Shown here piece by piece: positions 1-7,050 of a DNA stretch of 8,948 nt (position 1 is its first letter; every line of letters begins with the position of its first letter). The position numbers were made by a program, and so were the translations under genes. Below the pieces are notes generated by a model. The model saw only the letters and a program-made list of their open reading frames with translations. It ran no database searches and was not told where the DNA came from. The DNA is from Anaerolineae bacterium (lineage in GTDB: Bacteria; Chloroflexota; Anaerolineae; JACIWR01). The stretch covers positions 1-8,948 of the forward strand of contig JAGGZG010000167.1 of NCBI GenBank assembly GCA_021162125.1, read 5' to 3'.

Positions 1-58
1 ATTCGAACCTCGGCTTACGGATCCAGAGTCCGCTGTCCTACCACTAGACGATCCCCCA
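1..58 (-). tRNA. tRNA-Gln (anticodon CTG), 3' end cut by window edge
   Basis: Read on the minus strand, the sequence starts with acceptor strand TGGGGGA (58-52) and TC, then a D arm with GTC/GAC stem. The anticodon stem is GCGGA/TCCGT around the 7-base loop CTCTGGA, which gives anticodon CTG and decodes the Gln codon CAG. A short variable loop and the T stem CGAGG with the conserved TTCGAAT loop follow. The 3' half of the T stem and the acceptor strand lie outside the window. The TGGGG 5' end is typical of bacterial tRNA-Gln. It is transcribed away from the protein genes from its own promoter at 94-122. Confidence 0.93.
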
Positions 59-93
59 AAGTAGGGCAAAGGGTTTGTTTCTTTCGCGTGGTT

Positions 94-122
94 ATTCTAT
101 CATCACTCGACTCTCTTGTCAA
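94..122 (-). promoter_or_regulatory. sigma70-type promoter of the tRNA-Gln gene
   Basis: On the minus strand there is a perfect TTGACA -35 box (122-117), a 17-base spacer and TAGAAT (99-94), one mismatch from TATAAT. Transcription would start near position 87, giving a leader of roughly 28 bases before the tRNA 5' end at 58. Box match, spacing and placement all agree with a strong housekeeping promoter. Confidence 0.85.
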
Positions 123-201
123 GCGGGTGTTCGGGGGATACCACAACAGTATCGTGCGCCATCCCGTCCTCGATCGCACATCGATACAGGAGGGCAGCTG
201 T

Positions 202-229
202 TTGAATTTGTCCTCATTCGTGCTATAAT
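202..229 (+). promoter_or_regulatory. extended -10 promoter upstream of the DUF2723 glycosyltransferase gene
   Basis: A perfect TATAAT (224-229) is preceded by TGC, an extended -10 element. TTGAAT (202-207), a four-of-six match to the -35 consensus, lies 16 bases upstream. The start would be near 236, giving a leader of about 54 bases before the GTG at 290. The 14 bases 217-230 recur exactly at the operon promoter (3344-3357), which suggests a shared sigma factor or regulator. Confidence 0.8.
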
Positions 230-289
230 CAGACCCGTTGCCAGAGGAGCCTGCCTGTTGGGAGAGATTGCGGCTGACGGGGGTGTTCT

Positions 290-3271
290 GTGTGGAATCG
301 AGTTAAACGCTGGGAATTCATTGCCATCGGCCTGGGGCTGGGACTGTATGCCAGCCGCCTGGTCACGGAGGTGTGGACTAACGGCTGGCCGCCAGTCGTT
401 CTGCTGCTGCTCACCGGGGTGGGCGCGGCAGTGGGGATCAATTTGCTGGCCCTGCTGCGCCGGCTGTCCCTTACGTGGACGCCGTTGCTGGCGCTGTGGG
501 TTTACGTGCTCTGGCCGCGCGTCAATTTCGGCGTGGCGGAGGGAGCTGGATTCGTCGCTGCTGTGGCTACCCTGCTGGTCAATCTCCCCCGGCCAGCGGA
601 CGCAGCGCAGTCGGCACGTTGGCAGTGGCTAAGGGGTGCGTTGGCGGATACCGCTGTGTTCCTGGTTGCCTACGCCCTCTATCGCCTCACCCTGACCCCG
701 ACCATCCTCCCTGCCGATGCTGGTGAATTCCAGCTCGTGGCCCGTGTGCTGGGCGTCGCCCACCCGCCCGGCTACTCGCTGTACACGCTGCTCGGCGCGC
801 TGTTCGCCCGCTTGCCCTTGACCATGGACGTCGCCGCGCGGGTAAGCCTGCTTTCCGCTGCGACCGGTGCGCTGACCCTGGTCGTGGTCAGCCGCACTGC
901 ACGGCGACTGACCGGCTCGGTGTTGGGTGGATTGGCAGCATCGTTGACGTTGGGCCTTTCTACTACCTTCTGGGCGCAGAGCACCACGGCCAACATCCGC
1001 AGCCTGACTGCGTTCTTCACCGCTTTGTGCATCCACACCCTGGTGGTCTACGCTGACGAGCGAAGACCGACGAACCTGCTGGCCTTCGCCACGGCCTTGG
1101 GTTTCGGGATTGCCCATCACGGCTCGCTGGCCTTCTTCATTCCCGTTTTCGCGGCGGTTATTTTGCTGTGTGACTCTTCCCCCTTCCGCCAGCGTCGTTT
1201 CTGTCTCCAATTCGCCCTGGCCTTTCTGTTCCCGTTTTTGGTCATCCTCTACGTGCCCATTCGCGCCTGGACCGGCGCGCCATTTGGCACGGGCGCGCTG
1301 ACCAGCTTCGGGCGGGTGGTTGACCACCTGGTGGGCAAGGGTTTCAGCGGCGACATGTTCTACTACCTCGGCTCGCCCCTGCTAGCGGAACGATTCCGCA
1401 TCCTGGGCGACATTTTGGTGTTCCAGTTTGGCGGGCCATTGCTGGCAATCGCTGGTCTGGGCACGGTGTGGCTCGCCTGGCGACGACCGCGGATGGCCGG
1501 ACTCCTCGGCGGGGTGTTCGCCGTCATGGGCTTCGTCGTCGCCACCTATCGTGCCCCGCAGTCGGTGGAGTATTTTATGCCCGCTTACGTACCCGTCGCC
1601 CTGGCAGTCGGCTGCGCGACTGGCTGGCTGGCCCGCTGGCGCCTCCGCCTGCCGATTGTGAATGCACTGGCAGTCACCAGTGTCCTGCTGGCGACGGTGG
1701 GCCTGGGCGTGGCCAATTATCCCAACTACGTGGCCCTCAGCCACGACACAGACGCGCGGGACTACGCTGCCTCGCTTTTGAGCGCCGCCCCCGCCGGTGC
1801 GGTGATCCTCGCCAACTGGCACTGGGCCACCCCGCTGTGGTACCTCCAGCAGGTCGAGGGTGTGCGCCCTGACGTGAACGTGGCTTACGTGCATCCAGAG
1901 GGCGTGCCTTACGCGCAGACCTGGGCACGGCACATCGCTGAGGAAATCGGGACACGGCCAGTGGTAGTCACAAACTTTTATCAGGATTTCGGGGCACTGC
2001 CGTACCGCTTCGTTCCATTGGGTGAGGCTTTTCTGGTACAGGAGGGACCTGTCTACGACCCGCCGCCCAATTTGACCCCGCTGGAGGCCACTTTCGGCGG
2101 CTTGGTGTCTGTGATCGGCTATCGTCTGGAGGGAGCGGTACTGGCCCCCGGCGACGTGCTGACGGTGGACCTGTGCTGGCGGCCCCGGGCCGCGCTGGAG
2201 CATCCCATTGCCTTCTTCGTGCATCTGGTGGACGAGGCGGGGCAGCCATTGGGCCAGGGCGACGTCTCGCACCCCGGCGCATCGGACTACGTCCCCGGCG
2301 AGGTACGGGTGGACCGCTTTACTATTCCCGTGCTGACTACGGCTGCCCCGGGCACCTATCGCCTGGTCGCGGGAACGTACATCCCCCTGGCCGATGGTGG
2401 GTGGCAGCGTCTGACCACGGCCGACGGTGCGGAGACCGTGTTGCTGGGCCAGGTGCAAGTGGTATCCGGCACAGACTCTCCGCTCACCCTGCACCCGCTC
2501 TATCAGCCCACGGTGGGCGGGCCGTCGCTGGTGGGCGTGGACTACGACACCACTTTGCCCGGCCAGCGGCGGCTCTACCTGCACTGGCGACAGCCCGTCT
2601 ACGCGCGGGAGCCTGGTCAGGCGGTGGTGTACGCCGGATTCGATGAGGTGGCCCGCTTGTCCCTGCCCGATGTGCCCGCCGGGACGAGCTTCACCGTGGC
2701 CTGTGACCTGCCGCTGGAGATGGAAATGACGGCCCTGCGCCTGGAGGTGCAGTCTGTCGCTGGCGAGCAGCGAGCCTGGGTCGGACCGTGGAGTTGGCCG
2801 CTGCGCGGGCGGTTGATCCTGCCCGGCCCGCACGCCGGCAGTCGCTACGTGCCCCTGGGCGGGGAGATGTTCCTGATCGGAGTGGATGTCCCACCCGGTC
2901 CCTGGCCGGCAGGAAGCACGCAACGGGTGACCGTGCGCTGGCTGGGGGCCCGGCCTCTGCTGCGCGATTACGACGTCTCGATCAGCCTGTCAGACGCGGC
3001 GGGCGGGTGGTTCACCCAGCACGATTCGGTGCCCGCTTTGGGTGCAGTGCCCACCCTCAAGTGGCTGCGCGGATCACGGGTGACGGACGCCCACTTCCTG
3101 CCCGTTCCCGCCGACGCCGCGCTGGGGACAGCGTCACTGCGCCTGACCGTGTACGACGCTTTTACCCTACGCCCGTTGACCCCACTGGACGAGCGGATAA
3201 TCCGCCTGGGGATGGGAGCTGCTGTGCCCCTGGGAGAGGTGGAGATAGAGGCAAAGCAGGCTTCGCCCTGA
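290..3271 (+). CDS. DUF2723 (TMEM260-like) GT-C membrane glycosyltransferase with C-terminal beta-sandwich domains
   Basis: Predicted integral membrane glycosyltransferase of 993 residues. The start is GTG 290, with a weak G-rich ribosome site six bases upstream. Residues 1-110 hold extra hydrophobic segments. The DUF2723 core begins at about 117 and carries the family signature: an acidic DAGEFQLVA loop (143-151), GVAHPPGYSLY (155-165), an AHH (275-277) and YVPIRA (321-326), with multiple membrane helices to about 475. In this family (eukaryotic TMEM260 is a protein O-mannosyltransferase) such enzymes use a lipid-linked sugar on the outer face of the membrane. From about 480 the chain is soluble; residues 600-726 and 845-985 look like two related beta-sandwich modules, as often found in Chloroflexota glycosyltransferases. 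The expected AEVY-type motif after the FWAQ segment reads TTANIRSL (232-239). Donor and acceptor are unknown. The gene is monocistronic, bounded by its own promoter and a hairpin. Family call is firm; mannose specificity is not shown. Confidence 0.88.
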   Translation: MWNRVKRWEFIAIGLGLGLYASRLVTEVWTNGWPPVVLLLLTGVGAAVGINLLALLRRLSLTWTPLLALWVYVLWPRVNFGVAEGAGFVAAVATLLVNLPRPADAAQSARWQWLRGALADTAVFLVAYALYRLTLTPTILPADAGEFQLVARVLGVAHPPGYSLYTLLGALFARLPLTMDVAARVSLLSAATGALTLVVVSRTARRLTGSVLGGLAASLTLGLSTTFWAQSTTANIRSLTAFFTALCIHTLVVYADERRPTNLLAFATALGFGIAHHGSLAFFIPVFAAVILLCDSSPFRQRRFCLQFALAFLFPFLVILYVPIRAWTGAPFGTGALTSFGRVVDHLVGKGFSGDMFYYLGSPLLAERFRILGDILVFQFGGPLLAIAGLGTVWLAWRRPRMAGLLGGVFAVMGFVVATYRAPQSVEYFMPAYVPVALAVGCATGWLARWRLRLPIVNALAVTSVLLATVGLGVANYPNYVALSHDTDARDYAASLLSAAPAGAVILANWHWATPLWYLQQVEGVRPDVNVAYVHPEGVPYAQTWARHIAEEIGTRPVVVTNFYQDFGALPYRFVPLGEAFLVQEGPVYDPPPNLTPLEATFGGLVSVIGYRLEGAVLAPGDVLTVDLCWRPRAALEHPIAFFVHLVDEAGQPLGQGDVSHPGASDYVPGEVRVDRFTIPVLTTAAPGTYRLVAGTYIPLADGGWQRLTTADGAETVLLGQVQVVSGTDSPLTLHPLYQPTVGGPSLVGVDYDTTLPGQRRLYLHWRQPVYAREPGQAVVYAGFDEVARLSLPDVPAGTSFTVACDLPLEMEMTALRLEVQSVAGEQRAWVGPWSWPLRGRLILPGPHAGSRYVPLGGEMFLIGVDVPPGPWPAGSTQRVTVRWLGARPLLRDYDVSISLSDAAGGWFTQHDSVPALGAVPTLKWLRGSRVTDAHFLPVPADAALGTASLRLTVYDAFTLRPLTPLDERIIRLGMGAAVPLGEVEIEAKQASP

Positions 3272-3281
3272 CCACAGGATT

Positions 3282-3314
3282 AGACCTCCGAGGTCTTAAG
3301 AGACCTCGAGGTCT
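3282..3314. repeat. double palindrome forming a 14-bp bulged hairpin; possible terminator
   Basis: Two palindromic units, AGACCTCCGAGGTCT (3282-3296) and the perfect palindrome AGACCTCGAGGTCT (3301-3314), are separated by TAAG. They can fold singly or as one long hairpin of 7 plus 7 base pairs with a single bulged C (3289) and a TAAG loop. The element begins 10 bases after the DUF2723 stop codon and ends 13 bases before the next -35 box. No T-run follows, so it is not a classic intrinsic terminator. It could stop or stabilise the upstream transcript, or be a dispersed intergenic palindrome. Confidence 0.8.
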
Positions 3315-3327
3315 GGGATAAGTTCAA

Positions 3328-3356
3328 TTGACGGAGCACGGGCTTCGTGCTATAAT
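3328..3356 (+). promoter_or_regulatory. strong extended -10 promoter of the four-gene operon
   Basis: TTGACG (3328-3333, five of six consensus bases), a 17-base spacer and perfect TATAAT (3351-3356) preceded by TGC. Transcription should start near 3363, about 44 bases before the chosen TTG at 3407. Bases 3344-3357 are identical to 217-230 at the other glycosyltransferase promoter. This is the best match to consensus among the rightward promoters and the only one seen ahead of the four downstream genes. Confidence 0.88.
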
Positions 3357-3396
3357 CCCGACGGCTTTGTTTGGATGGGCCAGGGGGCGATCTATT

Positions 3397-3400
3397 GGAG
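3397..3400 (+). promoter_or_regulatory. ribosome binding site selecting TTG 3407
   Basis: GGAG lies six bases ahead of TTG 3407. A competing G-rich run AGGGGG (3382-3387) sits seven bases ahead of TTG 3395. TTG 3371 has no ribosome site and would lie only about eight bases from the predicted transcript start. The site at 3397 gives the most family-like N-terminus (MKKKLLNLLK). Confidence 0.45.
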
Positions 3401-3406
3401 TCCGGT

Positions 3407-4354
3407 TTGAAGAAAAAACTGCTCAATTTACTGAAAATCGTTTTGAGCCTGGGCCTGCTGGCCCTCGTTTTGCTCAGTGTGGGGGTGCAGGATGCCCTCG
3501 ACGCGCTGCGCGGCCTCGACTGGCGCTACCTGGCCGTGGCCTTCGTGCTGTTCCAGGCGGGCCTGGTGATCCGCGCCTACCGCTGGCACGTGTTGCTGAG
3601 AGCCCTGGGTGTGTCCGTGACCTACGGCCGGCTGGTTATGCTGTACTTCGTTGGCTTCTTCTTCAACACCTTCCTGCCCAGCGGGTTCGGCGGGGACGTG
3701 GTGAAGATGTTCGAGCTATCACAGCACAGTCATCGTGGGGCCGAGTCGGTGAGTGCGGTCCTGGCCGACCGGATCGTCGGCCTGCTGGCCTCGTGTCTGC
3801 TGGCCCTGATAGGACTGGCTTTCGGGTTCCGGCTGGTGCCTCGACCGGTGGCCGGGGTCATCGCTGCCCTGACCCTGGCTATTCTCGGTGGAGGCTGGGT
3901 GCTGCTCCAGCGTGACCTGTGGGAGCGGCTGCCCCTCATCGGTCGCCTGGCCCGTCAGGAACGGGTGCGCAAACTTTCCGCGGCCATGCTGGCTTACGAT
4001 GGACGGTCGCTGCTGGCGGCGCTTCTGGTGGGCATTGTGTTCACCGTGGTGCTGGCCGGGACTAACCTCTGCGTCGCCCTGGCTCTGGGCGTGCGTATTT
4101 CCCCCCTGTACTTTATCCTGTTTGTGCCGGTCATCGGTACGGTGACCGCGCTGCCCATCTCTCTGAACGGGCTGGGTGTGCGCGAGAGCATCTACGTGGC
4201 CCTGTTCACCCAGGCTGGCGTCCAGGATTCCCAGGCGGTGGCCATGTCCCTGGTGATCTACGCCTTGCGCCTGTGCGCTGGGGCCATCGGCGGGGTGCTG
4301 TACGCTGTCAGCGGCGCGCGGGAACTGGCCGCTCGTGCCGATCAGACCAACTAG
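3407..4354 (+). CDS. flippase-like membrane protein (LPG_synthase_TM / UPF0104, AglD-like)
   Basis: Polytopic membrane protein of 315 residues from the preferred TTG start; TTG 3395 or 3371 would add 4 or 12 residues. The family hallmarks are in order: a Lys-rich N-terminus then a first helix (about 8-27), RAYRWHVLL (56-64), the FFFNTFLPSGFGGDVVK stretch (84-100), an ADRIVGLL segment near 120, and LPISLNGLGVRE (249-260). These match the membrane domain PF03706, shared by the MprF flippase part and archaeal AglD. Stand-alone members commonly sit in glycan or lipid gene clusters and are proposed to move or bind lipid-linked intermediates; a direct flippase activity is inferred, not shown here. 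It is the first gene of the operon, 11 bases ahead of AlkP protein A. The MprF synthase (GNAT-like) domain is absent, so it does not itself aminoacylate lipids. Confidence 0.85.
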   Translation: MKKKLLNLLKIVLSLGLLALVLLSVGVQDALDALRGLDWRYLAVAFVLFQAGLVIRAYRWHVLLRALGVSVTYGRLVMLYFVGFFFNTFLPSGFGGDVVKMFELSQHSHRGAESVSAVLADRIVGLLASCLLALIGLAFGFRLVPRPVAGVIAALTLAILGGGWVLLQRDLWERLPLIGRLARQERVRKLSAAMLAYDGRSLLAALLVGIVFTVVLAGTNLCVALALGVRISPLYFILFVPVIGTVTALPISLNGLGVRESIYVALFTQAGVQDSQAVAMSLVIYALRLCAGAIGGVLYAVSGARELAARADQTN

Positions 4355-4355
4355 C

Positions 4356-4363
4356 GGAGGAGG
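4356..4363 (+). promoter_or_regulatory. strong Shine-Dalgarno fixing the AlkP-A start
   Basis: GGAGGAGG begins right after the stop codon of the flippase-like gene and precedes ATG 4366; the first GGAGG has a five-base spacer. It is the strongest ribosome site in the window and excludes in-frame upstream starts that would overlap the preceding gene by about 80 bases. Confidence 0.9.
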
Positions 4364-4365
4364 TT

Positions 4366-6036
4366 ATGACGGCGCTGAAGCGTAAGGTATTGTTGCTGGG
4401 ACTAGATGGAGCTACTTTTGACGTGCTCGGCCCATGGATGGCCGAGGGGAAATTGCCCAACCTTCAACGGCTGAGCGCTGGCGGTGCGCGTGGCCTGCTG
4501 ACCACGACCATCCCACCGGTCTCGGCCTCGGCCTGGGTGTCACTGGCCACGGGGAAGAACCCCGGCCAGCACGGTCTGTTCGACTTCGTGTTCCCTCGAC
4601 CCGATGGCTATCAGGTACAGGTGGCCAACGTCACCTATCGCGGCGCGCCCGCGATGTGGAATCTGATCAATCAGGCGGGGGGTAAGGTGGGATTGGTCAG
4701 CGTGCCCATCACTTATCCGCCAGAGCACGTGGATGGGTTTGTGATCAGCTCCTTCCTGGCCCCCAGCCAGGATAGCCCCTACATCTATCCGCCGGAGCTC
4801 AAAGTCGAGCTGTGGCGCGAGGTGGGGGAGTTTCCCCTGTTTCTGTTCGAGGGCAACCGCTCGCGCGATCCGGGCCGCTTTATCGAGGACATGCGTGGGT
4901 TCGAGATGGGGCGGGTGGAGGCGGTGAAGTACCTGATCAGCCACAAGGAGTGGGACTTCTTCGCTTTCGTCTTCGAGGCTACCGACACACTGCAGCACGA
5001 GCTATGGCATCTGTTGGACCCCGCCCATCCCCGCCACGATCCCCAACAGGCCGCCCGTTACCGCGATGCCATCCTGAGTTTCTACCAGGACGTTGACCGT
5101 GCTCTGGGCGAGATCGTGGCCCTGGCCGGCGAGGATACGTTGGTCATCGTCATGTCCGATCACGGCTTCGGCTCGTTCCATCGCTTTTTCCACATCAACA
5201 ACTGGCTGCGCGAGCTGGGCTTGCTCAAGCTCAGACGTAATCCGTGGACCTTGCTCAAGCGGGCTGCCTTCCGACTGGGATTCACACCGATGAACGTTTT
5301 GCGCCTGGTCACCCTACTGCGCCTGAGCCGGCTGCGGAAAAACGTCAAGCGGGGGCGGGGGCGCGGCCTGCTGCGGCGGGTATTTCTCTCGTTTGACGAT
5401 GTGGACTGGGGCCGTACCCGGGCCTTTTCGGTGGGTAACTTCGGCGAGGTGTACCTCAACGTCCGTGGGCAGCGGTCGCAGGGAGTGATCGAGCCAGGCG
5501 AGGAGTACGAGGCCGTCCGCGAGCGGATCATCCGCGAGGCCCTGGCCCTGCGCGATCCGGAGACCGGCGATGCAGTGATCTTCCGCGCTTATCGCCGCGA
5601 GGACATCTACCACGGCGCGCGGGTGGACGCTGCCCCCGACCTCATCCTGCACACCGACCGGGCGAAGTACGTCTCCTTTGGCCACGCTGACTTCGGCTCC
5701 AATCGGCTGGTGGAGCCCAGCTACGGCCAGACCGGCCATCACAACATGGACGGGGTACTCGTCATGCACGGGCCAGGGGTAGAGACGGGGCGGACGCTGA
5801 AGGGGGCGCGCATCGTGGATATTGCCCCGACGGTGCTGTATGCCCTGGGCCTGCCCGTGCCCGCCGACATGGATGGTCGCGTGCTGGAGGATGCTTTCAC
5901 GGCGGTGCACCGTGCCGCCCATCCGGTGACCCTTACCGAAGGCGTAGGCCCTGATGGCCGCCAGAGCCAGGACTATCCTGCTGAGGACGAGGCCCTGGTG
6001 GTGGAGCGCCTGCGGGCGTTGGGCTACGTCTCTTGA
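4366..6036 (+). CDS. AlkP-superfamily phosphohydrolase/phosphomutase (COG3379 type), paralog A
   Basis: A 556-residue protein of the type I phosphodiesterase / nucleotide pyrophosphatase group. Predicted two-metal site: D14 (in LGLDGATFD), S53 at the nucleophile position (PPVSASAW, followed by TGKNPGQHG 62-70), D207 and H211 (DTLQH), D265 and H266 (SDHG), and H459 (GHHNMDG). The middle region 288-338 is strongly basic with no acidic residue. It ends in ERLRALGYVS, a C-terminal motif usual in COG3379. There is no signal peptide or membrane helix, so it should be cytoplasmic. Family members hydrolyse or transfer phosphate mono- or diesters; the substrate is unknown, and a nucleotide-sugar, sugar phosphate or polyprenyl-phosphate intermediate fits the neighbours. 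The paralog at 7051-8703 shares 40 of 69 residues across the N-terminal metal/nucleophile region but has Thr as nucleophile. It is the second operon gene. Confidence 0.87.
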   Translation: MTALKRKVLLLGLDGATFDVLGPWMAEGKLPNLQRLSAGGARGLLTTTIPPVSASAWVSLATGKNPGQHGLFDFVFPRPDGYQVQVANVTYRGAPAMWNLINQAGGKVGLVSVPITYPPEHVDGFVISSFLAPSQDSPYIYPPELKVELWREVGEFPLFLFEGNRSRDPGRFIEDMRGFEMGRVEAVKYLISHKEWDFFAFVFEATDTLQHELWHLLDPAHPRHDPQQAARYRDAILSFYQDVDRALGEIVALAGEDTLVIVMSDHGFGSFHRFFHINNWLRELGLLKLRRNPWTLLKRAAFRLGFTPMNVLRLVTLLRLSRLRKNVKRGRGRGLLRRVFLSFDDVDWGRTRAFSVGNFGEVYLNVRGQRSQGVIEPGEEYEAVRERIIREALALRDPETGDAVIFRAYRREDIYHGARVDAAPDLILHTDRAKYVSFGHADFGSNRLVEPSYGQTGHHNMDGVLVMHGPGVETGRTLKGARIVDIAPTVLYALGLPVPADMDGRVLEDAFTAVHRAAHPVTLTEGVGPDGRQSQDYPAEDEALVVERLRALGYVS

Positions 6037-6050
6037 TCAAAGGGAGTATG

Positions 6051-7043
6051 ATGGCAAGTTCTCAATCCGCACCCAACCTGGACCTTTCGGTGGTGATCCC
6101 CATCTACAACGAAGTGGAGAACGTGGCCGAGTTGCACGCCCGGCTGCACGCCGTGCTTGACGATCTGGGCCACAGTTTCGAGATCATCGCCGTGGACGAC
6201 GGCAGCACGGACGGCACATTCGCTGTATTGAAGGAGTTGGCTGCCGAGGACCCGCATCTCAAGGTGGTGCGCTTCCGACGCAACTTCGGGCAGACCGCCG
6301 GATTCGCCGCCGGGTTCGACCTGGCGCGGGGAAAGACGGTGATCACCATTGACGCTGACCTGCAAAACGACCCCGCCGACATCCCGCTGCTGCTGGACAA
6401 GATGGCCGAGGGCTACGACGTGGTCAGCGGGTGGCGGTTGCATCGCCAGGACCCGCTCATCAGCCGTAAGGTGCCCTCGATGATCGCTAACCGCCTGATC
6501 TCTTGGGTGACGGGTGTGTATTTGCACGACTACGGCTGCTCGCTAAAAGCCTACGACTGGTACGTGGTCAAGAACGTCCACCTATACGGTGAGCTGCACC
6601 GCTTTATCCCGGCATTGGCCAGTTGGATGGGCGTGCGCGTGGCCGAGGTTCCCGTGCGACATTACCCCCGCCAGCGGGGCCAATCCAAGTACGGCATCTC
6701 GCGCACGATCCGAGTCATCCTCGACCTGCTCACGGTGCGCTTTCTGTTAAGTTATTCCGCGCGACCGATGCAACTTTTCGGCTCGTTGGGCTTGGCGGCC
6801 TTCGCCTGCGGGTTTGCCATCGCTGCCTATCTCACAATGGTTAAGCTCGTGTTGAAACAGAGCATCGGTGCCCGTCCTTTGCTCTTACTGGCGATCCTGC
6901 TGATCATGGTTGGCATTCAGTTGCTGACGATGGGCTTGCTGGGTGAGCTCGTGGTGCGCACTTATCACGAAACCCAAAACAAGCCTATCTACGTCGTCCG
7001 CGAGATCATTCAAGGCGGAGAGCAGCTTCGGAAAGAAGGGTGA
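6051..7043 (+). CDS. GT2 polyprenyl-phosphate glycosyltransferase (GtrB/DPM1-like)
   Basis: A 330-residue family 2 glycosyltransferase. The GT-A domain shows SVVIPIYNE (13-21), the nucleotide-binding VDDGSTDGT (48-56), RNFGQTAGFAAG, the DXD metal motif in DADLQNDP (101-108), and the acceptor-loop motif RQRGQSKYG (207-215). Two C-terminal helices (about 242-264 and 276-298) and a basic tail follow, as in GtrB, which uses UDP-glucose and undecaprenyl phosphate; DPM1 and ArnC relatives use other sugars. The expected reaction is transfer of a sugar from a nucleotide donor to polyprenyl phosphate at the cytoplasmic membrane face. The sugar is not readable from motifs. ATG 6051 is chosen because GGGAG (6042-6046) sits four bases upstream; ATG 6048 is next best, and TTG 6033 would overlap the previous stop. 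It lies between the two AlkP paralogs and likely supplies the lipid-linked donor for the DUF2723 enzyme. Confidence 0.9.
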   Translation: MASSQSAPNLDLSVVIPIYNEVENVAELHARLHAVLDDLGHSFEIIAVDDGSTDGTFAVLKELAAEDPHLKVVRFRRNFGQTAGFAAGFDLARGKTVITIDADLQNDPADIPLLLDKMAEGYDVVSGWRLHRQDPLISRKVPSMIANRLISWVTGVYLHDYGCSLKAYDWYVVKNVHLYGELHRFIPALASWMGVRVAEVPVRHYPRQRGQSKYGISRTIRVILDLLTVRFLLSYSARPMQLFGSLGLAAFACGFAIAAYLTMVKLVLKQSIGARPLLLLAILLIMVGIQLLTMGLLGELVVRTYHETQNKPIYVVREIIQGGEQLRKEG

Positions 7044-7050
7044 TTGATTC

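Noticed and set aside
75..632. Plus-strand open frame spanning the promoter region and the start of the DUF2723 gene
   Set aside because: It crosses the promoter at 202-229, its product is Cys/Trp/Arg-rich without motifs, and it overlaps the well-supported gene in another frame.
1382..2923. Long open frame of over 500 codons on the minus strand inside the DUF2723 gene
   Set aside because: It is antisense to a clear glycosyltransferase gene, has a low-complexity Gly/His/Gln/Arg-rich product with no family motif, and is expected from GC-rich codon use.
5314..5922. Minus-strand open frame inside AlkP paralog A
   Set aside because: It is a mirror of the conserved coding frame; similar antisense frames appear at the matching places in paralog B, as expected from shared codon structure.
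4366..6036. Sulfatase or GPI-type ethanolamine-phosphate transferase identity
   Set aside because: There is no C/S-x-P-x-R sulfatase maturation motif, no signal peptide and no membrane helices; the metal and nucleophile pattern fits the cytoplasmic COG3379 group.
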